From the NCBI GenBank assembly GCA_945915085.1, contig CAMEET010000002.1, positions 1 through 57,245 of the forward strand: a stretch of DNA of 57,245 nucleotides. Reading direction: 5' to 3'. The position numbers and the translations under genes are program-made. Numbering within the stretch: the stretch's first letter is position 1; each line of letters opens with the position of its first letter. The stretch is from an uncultured Treponema sp. Lineage in GTDB: Bacteria; Spirochaetota; Spirochaetia; Treponematales; Treponemataceae. Below are positions 29,208 to 38,885 of this stretch, one piece after another. Below the pieces are notes generated by a model. That model was not told the origin of the DNA and ran no database searches. It worked only from the letters and a program-made list of their open reading frames with translations.

Positions 29208-29310
29208 TATTTTTTCAATATTTATTAAATTATCCCATTTTTACTAATGACAAGAAAAGCGAAACTATAGTATAATAAAAAGTAGTATTTAAAATCATAT
29301 GGAGGATTTT

Positions 29311-32046
29311 ATGAAAAACAAGTTTATTAGATTATTTGCATTCTTATGTTTTGCATTCACTTTTGTTTTTATGTCTTGTAACCAAGTGATTCCAGAAGAT
29401 AATCAAAAGGACATTTCAGGATTACCGAACGCAAATGTTATCATTACATTACAGCCTGAGGCAGCAAGAACAATTTCGCCGGTAAATGGAACAAGTTATA
29501 AAGATGTATCAACCTGGACTGTTACTTTTAAAGAAACTTCGGGTAATGGTTACGATAATATTGTAAAGGAACTTTCAAAAAGTGATTCAACTATCAGTGT
29601 AACTATTCCTGTGGGAAGTTTTGATGTCATTTTGGAAGGAGTAACTGAAAAAAACACAGTAAAATATTATGGAAAAGCTTCATTTACAGTTACTGGAGAT
29701 GAAACAGAATCAATTTCAGTTCCTGTTACCGTTTCGCCAAAGAAAACAGAAGGTGGTACAGGTTCTTTTACATATACATTGACTGTGCAAGATTATCCAA
29801 GTCCAGCAGAACTAACTTCTGTTTTAATTCCTTATGATACATCAAAGGAAAACATAACTTTGACAACAACTGAAACTGATTCAGCCAATCATGTTTTCAC
29901 GATAACAGGTACTAACATTCCTTCTGGTTTCTATAAATTTTCAGTTAATTTAACAGCAGATGAAATTACAAAGGATGTCTTTGAATCATTTGATAATCTT
30001 GTAGAAATTATTGATGATACAGAAACTTCAGATACAAAGACAATCAATTATGTTTATGAAGGTGAAAAAGCATATTATGTTTCTAGTTCCGACAGAGCTA
30101 CTGGAAATGGTGTTTTCGAAAGTATGCCAATAAACATTAATACATTACTTGAACGAAATGATACTGTTGCTACTGTCATAATGAATTTTGTTGATATCTC
30201 AGACACAACATATCCTCAAATTGATGTTTCAAAACTTCAGAATAAAACTTATGTAATACGAAAAATATATAATACAGATCTTTATAAAATTTCTAAAGAT
30301 TTAGAAACAGGTATTAATATTACTTCTGTAGCTGAGGGTGGTTCAATAGATAGTAACTATACAATCAGTTTGATAGATTCAACTAAAACTACAGCAGATT
30401 CAAATACAGTAGTTAATATAACTAATGGAAGATCTATAAAATTATCGTTAGGTGGTGGTGTCACTGTAAAAACTTCAGAAGTTGCAGAAATTGACATTAT
30501 CGAAAATGAATATAATGAAAGTTATTCTATTACAAATCAACCGCTGTTAATTGTTCCTTCAAGTGCAAAAGTCACTCTTAATTCTAATAAACCTACGGAA
30601 GGTTTTGAACTTTTGGGAAAAACAGATACAGATAATGAAGGAAATATGAATTATTACTTTGTAAAAGTGGGTAGCGCTGGTATTTCTATTATAGAGGCTA
30701 CAGTACCAGACTTCTCTATTGTTGATGCCACAGATTCAATTTTGAGTTCGAAAAAGACTTACTATATAGGAGACACAGTAACTTTAAAAGCTAAACCGGA
30801 TGGTGATTTTATTTATGATGAAGGAACTACATTCATGTGGTACGTGAATGGAAAAGAACAAGATAGTTCAACAACAGATACATTTAAACTTACTTTTGGA
30901 AAAGGTGATACAGCTGAAAATAATAAAATAATGTGTATTGCTTGTGCTAGTGGAGAATATAAATCTTTTGTTTCTGAAATTATTCCAATTGATCGAGTTG
31001 CGTTGCTTTATGATACATGTTCTAATGGTAATACTCGTGTAAGTTTTGCTAGAATTTCTGATTTACATACTACTACTACATCAGCAGGAGATATTCAAAA
31101 GGGTGATAATATTATTAATGTAATAGATTGTTTCATAGACTCAGACCAAAAGGTTTATACTCTGTACGAAAAGGGCATTAATTCTTGTTATTCTGAATCA
31201 ATTTTTAATGGAACAGGATATGATTCTCCAGATGAATATTCTTTTGAGCTTACTGATTACACTCCACTTCAAATAAAGAAAGGTCTGGACGGAAATATTT
31301 ATTTGTTGTTTAAAAATACTCTTAATTCTACGTATGAAATTAAGCGAGTAGAAGCTGATTCTTCTAGAAATATTACTTTTAATAAGACTTCTGTAGAAGC
31401 TTTCGAAGGTAGTGGAACAACATTCTTTGTAGATGAAAGTAGTAATGTTTATTACATCAAAGAAACTACTAAAACTGTAACCGAAGGAGAAATTCAGACT
31501 ACTAAAAAATCTGTAAAATTGATGAAAAATAGTTCTGGAACTGAAGAGCAGGTTGGTGCTGAAATTATGTCATTTACTTTAGGACAGCCAGGAGGAAGTA
31601 TCGCAGGAACAAATCCTACTAATCTATTTATACATAAAGATCCTGAATTTACAGATATGAGAATCATCGATGACAAATTATATCTATTAATAAGGCATTT
31701 AAATAGCAAAAATTATTATTCTTATAGTACAGGTTGTGTAGTTATTATTGATATGAATAATAATGAAACTTCAGTTGCTGGTTGGGATGAAAATAAATAT
31801 ATACCAGAAACAGATTCTTATACACATGATAGTAACACTTTCTATGGTCCAGATAAAATTGTTGCTATCAAGCCTAAGAAGATAGTAATCGCAGACGATG
31901 GTGTTGAACATGCCTCACTTTATAACCCAAAACAGAAACAGCGTTTTGTAGTTTTTGATTTGGAAACAAACACTATAACAGATTTAATAGAAACCCCTGA
32001 AGGTATTAACTTCTCAGACAGTACAACTGGTTCATTCTTTTATTAA
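29311..32046 (+). CDS. Large hypothetical surface lipoprotein
   Basis: MKNKFIRLFAFLCFAFTFVFMSCNQ lipobox; beta-rich repetitive extracellular-type sequence. Confidence 0.75.
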   Translation: MKNKFIRLFAFLCFAFTFVFMSCNQVIPEDNQKDISGLPNANVIITLQPEAARTISPVNGTSYKDVSTWTVTFKETSGNGYDNIVKELSKSDSTISVTIPVGSFDVILEGVTEKNTVKYYGKASFTVTGDETESISVPVTVSPKKTEGGTGSFTYTLTVQDYPSPAELTSVLIPYDTSKENITLTTTETDSANHVFTITGTNIPSGFYKFSVNLTADEITKDVFESFDNLVEIIDDTETSDTKTINYVYEGEKAYYVSSSDRATGNGVFESMPININTLLERNDTVATVIMNFVDISDTTYPQIDVSKLQNKTYVIRKIYNTDLYKISKDLETGINITSVAEGGSIDSNYTISLIDSTKTTADSNTVVNITNGRSIKLSLGGGVTVKTSEVAEIDIIENEYNESYSITNQPLLIVPSSAKVTLNSNKPTEGFELLGKTDTDNEGNMNYYFVKVGSAGISIIEATVPDFSIVDATDSILSSKKTYYIGDTVTLKAKPDGDFIYDEGTTFMWYVNGKEQDSSTTDTFKLTFGKGDTAENNKIMCIACASGEYKSFVSEIIPIDRVALLYDTCSNGNTRVSFARISDLHTTTTSAGDIQKGDNIINVIDCFIDSDQKVYTLYEKGINSCYSESIFNGTGYDSPDEYSFELTDYTPLQIKKGLDGNIYLLFKNTLNSTYEIKRVEADSSRNITFNKTSVEAFEGSGTTFFVDESSNVYYIKETTKTVTEGEIQTTKKSVKLMKNSSGTEEQVGAEIMSFTLGQPGGSIAGTNPTNLFIHKDPEFTDMRIIDDKLYLLIRHLNSKNYYSYSTGCVVIIDMNNNETSVAGWDENKYIPETDSYTHDSNTFYGPDKIVAIKPKKIVIADDGVEHASLYNPKQKQRFVVFDLETNTITDLIETPEGINFSDSTTGSFFY

Positions 32047-32072
32047 ATGAAGTTTTAATCTCATTTTAAGTC

Positions 32073-32118
32073 AAAAGACCTTGTGGCAACCATTTTGCTG
32101 CAAGGTCTTTTTTTTATT
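32073..32118 (+). terminator. Rho-independent terminator
   Basis: aaaagaccttg...caaggtctttttttt. Confidence 0.85.
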
Positions 32119-32127
32119 TTACCTTAA

Positions 32128-32178
32128 TAAAAAGAGGGACAGACCTTAATAAAACTGAAAGGTCTGTCCCTCTTTTTA
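32128..32178. repeat. REP-like hairpin: tail-to-tail GGGACAGACC/GGTCTGTCCC pair
   Basis: taaaaagagggacagacctt - 11 nt - aaggtctgtccctcttttta, 20-bp perfect arms. Confidence 0.96.
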
Positions 32179-32227
32179 CACCCTAACCTTTTTATTTATC
32201 CTTAAGTGTGCTATAATCATTTTTATT

Positions 32228-33238
32228 ATGAATGATAACATCAAAAAGATTGTAGAGATATTCACAAATGAAGCTGGAAAAAGGCTAATTGGACAAGAAA
32301 ATCTTGTCACCAACATTTTAATTGCTTTTGTAGCAGGCGGTCACGTTCTTTTAGAAGGAGTCCCAGGTCTTGCTAAAACTCTTACTGTCAAAACCGTGGC
32401 TCAAATGCTTGGTCTTGATTTCAAAAGGATTCAGTTTACTCCAGATTTACTTCCTGCCGATATTACTGGTACATTAATTTATGAACAAAACAAAGGTGCT
32501 TTTTCAGTAAGAAAAGGTCCTGTTTTTTCTAATATTATTCTTGCCGATGAAGTAAACCGCGCTCCTGCAAAAGTACAATCTGCTATGCTTGAAGCCATGG
32601 AAGAACATCATGTAACAATCGGAGAGAAAACCTATGAATTACCTTCTCCATTTTTTCTACTCGCAACTCAAAATCCTATTGAACAAGAAGGAACTTATAA
32701 TCTTCCAGAAGCTGAGTTGGATCGTTTTTTGATGAAACTTATCATTGATTATCCATCTGTTGATGATGAAATAAAAATCGTAAAATCCTGCGGAAATGCA
32801 TCTTCTATTACAGTAAACCAAGTTATTTCAGCTGATGATTTTAATTCAATGGTTTCTGCAAGTGAAAATGTAAATCTAGATGATAAAATCATAAAATACA
32901 TTGTTTCAATATTAAATGTCACCCGTCCAAATTCCGTTATTACTAATCGTGGGGAACATTTTGCCAACTCAAATACCAGTATGTTTGGTTCAAAATCCAG
33001 TGACATCACAAGAGCCATTCAATTTGGAGCATCTCCGCGAGCTGGTATTGCTATGGCAAAATGTGCAAAAGTAAAAGCTCTTTTTGAAGGCCGCGATTTT
33101 GTATTACCTGAAGATATAAAAGCTGTGGCTTGCAATGTTTTACGTCATCGAATAGTTTTGTCCTATGAAGCTGCTGCAGATAATGTTCTGCCAGATGATA
33201 TTATTAAGCGAATCTTAGATTTTGTTCCAATTCCTTGA
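32228..33238 (+). CDS. MoxR-family AAA+ ATPase
   Basis: GHVLLEGVPGLAKTLTVKTVAQMLGLDFKRIQFTPDLLPADITG; LADEVNRAPAKVQSAMLEAMEE; TQNPIEQEGTYNLPEAELDRFL. Confidence 0.95.
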   Translation: MNDNIKKIVEIFTNEAGKRLIGQENLVTNILIAFVAGGHVLLEGVPGLAKTLTVKTVAQMLGLDFKRIQFTPDLLPADITGTLIYEQNKGAFSVRKGPVFSNIILADEVNRAPAKVQSAMLEAMEEHHVTIGEKTYELPSPFFLLATQNPIEQEGTYNLPEAELDRFLMKLIIDYPSVDDEIKIVKSCGNASSITVNQVISADDFNSMVSASENVNLDDKIIKYIVSILNVTRPNSVITNRGEHFANSNTSMFGSKSSDITRAIQFGASPRAGIAMAKCAKVKALFEGRDFVLPEDIKAVACNVLRHRIVLSYEAAADNVLPDDIIKRILDFVPIP

Positions 33239-33244
33239 TTTTCT

Positions 33245-34129
33245 ATGTCTGAATTTTTTATTGATGATACAAGTTTAATAAAAAAAGCCTCATATCTAAA
33301 AATTAGGGCACGTGAATTAGCCGAAAGTTTTAAGTCTGGAAATTTCCGATCTCTTTTTCGAGGACAAGGAATTGAATTTGAAGGAGTACGTGATTATATT
33401 CGTGGTGATGATGTCCGTACAATAGATTGGAATGTCACAGCTAGAATGGGACATGCTTTTGTAAAGGTTTTTGAAGAAGAACGTGAGCTTCAAGTTTTAT
33501 TGATAATGGACAATTCTGAATCCATGATGATAAAACATGATAAAAAGTCTAAATTTGAAATTGCTCAGGATGCTTCTGCGTTAATTACTATTGCATGTGA
33601 ATTAAATTCTTGTTCGCTTGGAGCAATTTTTTTTGATGGACAGATAAATTTTTGTACAAAACCCTTGCTTAATAAAAGTCAGACAATGCTTATTCTAAAT
33701 AAAATATCCCAAAAAAATGAAACTCCTGTGAAAGGTTCTGTTTTAGACTCTGCATTGATTAGTGCTTCTAGAATTCTCAAAAAACGTTCTTTAGTTTTTA
33801 TCTTTTCTGATTTTAGATCAGAAGGATGGCAAAAAGCTCTGGTTGCACTTGCAAAAAAAAATGATGTACTTGCATTCAATATTTTTGATTCTTTTGATTA
33901 TCAATTCCCTGAACTTGGTAGTGTTGTTTTTAAAGATGCAGAAACAGGTTCAAAAATGATTTTACCGACTACATCAAAAAAATTCCAAAAAAGCTGGCAG
34001 AATTTTAATCATCAGAAATTGCAAAACTGGAAAGAATTTTGTTTAAAACATGGCGTTATTCCTGTGATAATGAATACTAAAGATGAACCTCTGGAAATTC
34101 TAAACAATGTTTTGAAAAAGGGAAAATGA
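33245..34129 (+). CDS. DUF58-domain protein
   Basis: FRSLFRGQGIEFEGVRDYIRGDDVRTIDWNVTARMGHAFVKVFEEERE. Confidence 0.93.
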   Translation: MSEFFIDDTSLIKKASYLKIRARELAESFKSGNFRSLFRGQGIEFEGVRDYIRGDDVRTIDWNVTARMGHAFVKVFEEERELQVLLIMDNSESMMIKHDKKSKFEIAQDASALITIACELNSCSLGAIFFDGQINFCTKPLLNKSQTMLILNKISQKNETPVKGSVLDSALISASRILKKRSLVFIFSDFRSEGWQKALVALAKKNDVLAFNIFDSFDYQFPELGSVVFKDAETGSKMILPTTSKKFQKSWQNFNHQKLQNWKEFCLKHGVIPVIMNTKDEPLEILNNVLKKGK

Positions 34130-35010
34130 TGGCAAATATAAAAGCACAGCAGATTTTAGTTCCAATGCAGGTTTATATTGGCGATGAAGCAGAACTAAGA
34201 TGTACATTTAATTCAAATAATTCTAAAATCAAAAAACTTCTGGAAAATAGCACAGATGGTTCTGTTTACTTGAATTCATCAAATTTTGTAGAACCAGTTA
34301 ATTTATCAGAATATGATATTTCTCAAATGAAACTGGAATTATCAGGTGTCGATTTTTTTCAATTAAAAATCAATTTTACACCTTGGAAAATCGGAACAAT
34401 TCAGTTTCCGTCTATCAATATTGAAGGAGAACTTATTGATTTTTCCCCTGTGCATATCATGTCGATTGTGGAACAAACAAATACTACATCTTTAAAAGAA
34501 GGACTGTCCCCTTTGCTATTACCCAATACAACATATAAAATATTTGCTTTTATCATTTTAATAACGATTTTTATTATCATAATAATCAGACTTTTCATAA
34601 AACGTGGAAAAATTCTTTTTTTTATAAAAAATCAAATTATTAAATACAAAAATCTAAAGAATAAAAAAAAGACGATTAAAAATCTGGAAAACCTTAATTC
34701 AAAAAAAGAAATGAATGACCAAGAATTTGCACAAAATTTTCAGCAGATTATGCGAAAATATTTGCAGATTCATTATAACTACCCTTTCATGAATTGTGTA
34801 ACTTCGAAACTGGAAAACGCTTTTTCTATTATCTCTAAAGATCTTTTTTCTGAAGAAAAAAAAGAGAATTTCAGTTCGCTTGTGGGATTCTTTGTGCGTA
34901 CAGATTTTATTAGATTCAGTGCTAAAGGCAAATTTCTCCCGGAAGAAAGACAAAAAATCATTGATTCAACTAAACAAATAATTCAATTTTTGGAGCAGCC
35001 TGATGATTGA
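34126..35010 (+). CDS. Hypothetical Bat-operon membrane protein
   Basis: Translationally coupled between DUF58 and VWA genes; single central TM segment. Confidence 0.6.
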   Translation: MMANIKAQQILVPMQVYIGDEAELRCTFNSNNSKIKKLLENSTDGSVYLNSSNFVEPVNLSEYDISQMKLELSGVDFFQLKINFTPWKIGTIQFPSINIEGELIDFSPVHIMSIVEQTNTTSLKEGLSPLLLPNTTYKIFAFIILITIFIIIIIRLFIKRGKILFFIKNQIIKYKNLKNKKKTIKNLENLNSKKEMNDQEFAQNFQQIMRKYLQIHYNYPFMNCVTSKLENAFSIISKDLFSEEKKENFSSLVGFFVRTDFIRFSAKGKFLPEERQKIIDSTKQIIQFLEQPDD

Positions 35011-37534
35011 TTTTCAAAATCCCTACGGATTAATTTTGCTTTTTTGCATTCCGCTTTTTTTTCTGCTCCGCAAACTTGGAATTTTAAAACAAATCACATT
35101 TACTGCAGTTTTAGCAGATTGGAATGGTAAATTTTTCGAATGGCATGGAAAAATATACAGAATATTTACAGCTCTTTCTAAAATTCTTACTGTCTTAGGA
35201 TTTGTTTTATGCGTTTTTGCTTTTGCTGATCCTGTTATTTCAGAACAAGAAAAAATATATACTTCACTTGGTACGGATATTATTTTTGTTATTGATTGTA
35301 GTCCTTCCATGGCTGCAAAGGATATGAATAATGAATCCAGACTCGAAGCTTCCAAAAAATCAATCTTTTACCTTTTGCAAGAAAGTAAAGGGAGCAGATT
35401 TGGTCTTGTGGCGTTGGGAACTAATGCTTCTGTTGAAGTTCCAGTAACTTCTGATTTAGATTTTTTCATTCAGCAAGTAGAAAACATTTCTGTAGGTCAA
35501 TTGGGTGATGGTTCAGCAATTGGTGATGGTGTCAGTACTGCAGTATGCCATTTGCTTTCTTCAAAAGCTCCAGGGAAATGCATAGTTTTACTGACAGACG
35601 GCGAAAACAATGCGGGTGAAATCCATCCTGAAACTGCTGCAAAACTTGCTGTGGATAACAACATTTCTATTTACGTTGTGGGAATTGGTTCCAAAGGCAA
35701 TGTTCCTATAGAATATATTAATCCAATAACTGGAAAAAAATATTCAGGATATTTAGATTCGGATTTTAATCCTGCCTCGCTTAAAAAAATAGCAGAGATT
35801 GGCGGAGGACATTACTACGAAACAAAAACTATCAATGAACTTAATGATGTTTTACACAGTGTAATTTTGATAGAAAACTCGGTTCAGAGTTATGTTTATG
35901 AGATTAAAACAATAAGACTCTACAAAAAAATTATCTTTCTGGCAATCATACTTTTTCTGGTAGTTCTTTTTATTCGTTATTTTATATTAAACCAGACAAA
36001 ATTAATTAAATATAAAAAAGACCTTTTATTACGCGAATTTTTATTAATATTTTCACTTTTATTTGTATTTTTTGCACACATGGGAATCAGCTGGGGAACT
36101 TATGTTGCGCCAATCCAAAAAAGTGGAAACAGTGTTGCAATGGTTTTTGATATTTCATACAGTATGATGGCAAAAGATGGACCTGAAAATTCATCAAGAC
36201 TTCAAGCGGCTTCTGTTTATGCTAAAAAAATGTTAACCAAAATGCCAGATGTTAATATATCAGTTATAACAGCAAAAGGTGATGGTGTGATTTCAATTCC
36301 ATTAACACAAGATTTTTCACTAATTGAATCTTTTTTAGATGTGATTTCACCTGACCTCATGACAGTTCCTGGCACAAGTCTTGGAAAAGGAATATTAAAA
36401 GCAAAAGAAAGTCTAAAAAACGCAAGTAATTCTGTCGGTCAAATATGGGTTTTTACAGATGGAGAAGAAACTGACGGTGAATTACAGAAAAGTCTGGAAA
36501 TTTGTGCAAAAGATGGAATTCCTGTCGTAATTATTGGATTTGGAACTGAAAATCCTGTAAAAACCTTGGCAGGAGATGGAAAAACAATGATAGAAACATC
36601 TTTACATCAAAAAGAACTGGAACTTTTGATTGCTAAAACTGTTGAAAAACAAAAGCTTTATAGAAGAAAATCAGAAATATTTTATATAAATTCACAGGAA
36701 AAAGCGTCAGGATCAAAAATTTTGGCTAATCTAAAAAAATCTGACAAAGATAATATTATTACAATATATGAATCAAAACCAGTTGAGCGGTTTAAGTTTT
36801 TTCTGCTTATATCATTCTGTTTATTCTGCTTGAGCTTTATTTTAACAGAAGGTAATTTTCAAAAAAAACAAATAAAAAATTCAAAAAGAAGGAAATCTAT
36901 CAATCTACTGAATTCAAACTTCTTTTCTTCTATTAATTTTTTCATTTGCATTTCTTTTATTTTTCAGTTTTTTACCGGATGTTCTTCAGAAACAATTAAT
37001 ATTTTACAGGGAACACAATATTTTAAACAAAAAAAATATCAGGATTCATCTATATGTTTTATGGAAGCAGCAGAAAATTCTGCACAAAAACAAAATCAAA
37101 AAGTATTACCATATGCTTTGTACAATTTAGGAACTGCATATTCAATGCTTGCTGAACAAGATGCTGCACTAGAAAAATACAATCAGGTTCTTTCAATGCA
37201 AGATGTCTCACAAGAATTAATATATTCAGTCTATTTTAATCTTGGAATTATGTATTATAAAATTGGTGATTTTAATGCAGCGTCAGAAAATTTTAAGCAA
37301 GCCATCAAAATTGATAATACAAAAACCGATGCTAAAATCAATATGGAAATGTCAATGCAGATGATTGAAGCTCAGACTCGACAAAATGAAAGCAAAGTAA
37401 ATCCCGCAAGTCAAAATCAAAATACAAAAAATGATACAGAAGAAAAAATATTTAAACATATTAAGGAGAATGATAAAAAACAATGGAAAAATGCGGAAAT
37501 AAATCAAAACCAAAATCTTGCAGACGACTATTAG
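35003..37534 (+). CDS. Fused Bat protein: two VWA domains plus TPR C-terminus (BatA-BatB-BatC-like)
   Basis: VWA 1: DIIFVIDCSPSMAAKDMNNESRLEASK; VWA 2: VAMVFDISYSMMAKDGPENSSRLQAA; C-terminal TPR (ALYNLGTAYSMLAEQDAALEKYNQVLS...VYFNLGIMYYKIGDFNAASENFKQAI). Confidence 0.85.
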   Translation: MIDFQNPYGLILLFCIPLFFLLRKLGILKQITFTAVLADWNGKFFEWHGKIYRIFTALSKILTVLGFVLCVFAFADPVISEQEKIYTSLGTDIIFVIDCSPSMAAKDMNNESRLEASKKSIFYLLQESKGSRFGLVALGTNASVEVPVTSDLDFFIQQVENISVGQLGDGSAIGDGVSTAVCHLLSSKAPGKCIVLLTDGENNAGEIHPETAAKLAVDNNISIYVVGIGSKGNVPIEYINPITGKKYSGYLDSDFNPASLKKIAEIGGGHYYETKTINELNDVLHSVILIENSVQSYVYEIKTIRLYKKIIFLAIILFLVVLFIRYFILNQTKLIKYKKDLLLREFLLIFSLLFVFFAHMGISWGTYVAPIQKSGNSVAMVFDISYSMMAKDGPENSSRLQAASVYAKKMLTKMPDVNISVITAKGDGVISIPLTQDFSLIESFLDVISPDLMTVPGTSLGKGILKAKESLKNASNSVGQIWVFTDGEETDGELQKSLEICAKDGIPVVIIGFGTENPVKTLAGDGKTMIETSLHQKELELLIAKTVEKQKLYRRKSEIFYINSQEKASGSKILANLKKSDKDNIITIYESKPVERFKFFLLISFCLFCLSFILTEGNFQKKQIKNSKRRKSINLLNSNFFSSINFFICISFIFQFFTGCSSETINILQGTQYFKQKKYQDSSICFMEAAENSAQKQNQKVLPYALYNLGTAYSMLAEQDAALEKYNQVLSMQDVSQELIYSVYFNLGIMYYKIGDFNAASENFKQAIKIDNTKTDAKINMEMSMQMIEAQTRQNESKVNPASQNQNTKNDTEEKIFKHIKENDKKQWKNAEINQNQNLADDY

Positions 37535-38883
37535 TTTTTATATTATTGATTTTCATAATAATGTCAAAAACTCATTCCCAATCTCAGAATAATGAAATAG
37601 AAAATTTTGATTTTTTTTTCGTTCCCACACCGAATCAGAATTTTTATGAAAATGAAGATATAAGTTTCGAATTATACCTCGAAAACATAAATTCTAATGA
37701 AATTGAGCTTGTATCTTATAATTTGCCAGATAATGTAAAATTACGTTTGTTTAAAAAAATGGAAAAAAATGGAACTGTGATTAATGTCTGGTTGAATTTT
37801 ACGCAATCAGGTGAATTTGAACTTGAAGATTTTATTTTTTCTTTTTCCTCAAATGAAGATGAACCCTCTAATTCACAAAATTTTCATGTAAAATTTCCAG
37901 AAATTTTGATTACACCAGACCTTTCCATACAAAAACCAGAAATTTATATCTGTTTTGATGACAAAAATACTATAAAACTTGACAAAGAAACATCAACAGA
38001 AAAAGATAATCCAGTAATAATCTGTCAAAAACAATACGATGACAAGTTTTCGTTTACTATATTTGTTAAATATGCTTTTGACATTTTACATTTTGATTAT
38101 GAAATTCCTAAAAACGCTATTCTTACACAGACAATTTTTTTTGAACACTCAAAAAGCAGTCTTAAAACTGAAAGCGAAGAATATTCAGAACAATTATTTC
38201 CAATTGCCTCATTTGATATGGTTTGTCTTCAAACAGGAAAAACTGAATTTCCAAAAATTTCCATACAATTGGAAAACTTTCAACATCAAAAAGAAAAAAT
38301 AATACTTGAAAATTATGCTGTTGAAATACTAAATTACAAAAAAAATCATAATATAAAAGAATCAAAAATGTTTGACTCTGCTTTTGAAGATTTAGAACCC
38401 CAGAAACAACAATCTCAAAATACTACATTACAAATTCTTTCATCTGAAGAAAAAAATTTAGACGATTGCATAAAACTCGCCAAAGAACTTAAATCAAAAC
38501 ACCAAAAGAAAATATTAAAAATTTTTGGAATAACTTTCATTTTGTTAATCAGCCTACTATTATTATTTTTAAAAAAAATTAAACACAAAAAAAGTTCTTT
38601 AGCTATTTTTTCAATTTTTTTCGTCATTCTTATACTGATTTTTATTATTTTATTTCTGAATGATAAAAATGCAGTTTTTCTGGGAGGGACAGTTCATTCA
38701 ATTCCAGATGAAAAATCAGCAGAAAAAACGTACATAAATGCAGGAACTCCTATAAAAATAATTAAAAACTCTGGCATATGGTCATTTATTGAGTTTACTG
38801 AAGAAACAGAAGATTCTATAAATCATAAAAAAACAGGTTGGTGTAAAAAAGAATGTATCAGTTCTAATCTGCCGTCACAATAA
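37483..38883 (+). CDS. BatD-like membrane protein with C-terminal SH3-like segment
   Basis: Last gene of the operon; N-terminal signal, TM segments near C-terminus, ...AGTPIKIIKNSGIWSFIEFTEE...TGWCKKECIS. Confidence 0.5.
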   Translation: MEKCGNKSKPKSCRRLLVFILLIFIIMSKTHSQSQNNEIENFDFFFVPTPNQNFYENEDISFELYLENINSNEIELVSYNLPDNVKLRLFKKMEKNGTVINVWLNFTQSGEFELEDFIFSFSSNEDEPSNSQNFHVKFPEILITPDLSIQKPEIYICFDDKNTIKLDKETSTEKDNPVIICQKQYDDKFSFTIFVKYAFDILHFDYEIPKNAILTQTIFFEHSKSSLKTESEEYSEQLFPIASFDMVCLQTGKTEFPKISIQLENFQHQKEKIILENYAVEILNYKKNHNIKESKMFDSAFEDLEPQKQQSQNTTLQILSSEEKNLDDCIKLAKELKSKHQKKILKIFGITFILLISLLLLFLKKIKHKKSSLAIFSIFFVILILIFIILFLNDKNAVFLGGTVHSIPDEKSAEKTYINAGTPIKIIKNSGIWSFIEFTEETEDSINHKKTGWCKKECISSNLPSQ

Positions 38884-38885
38884 TT

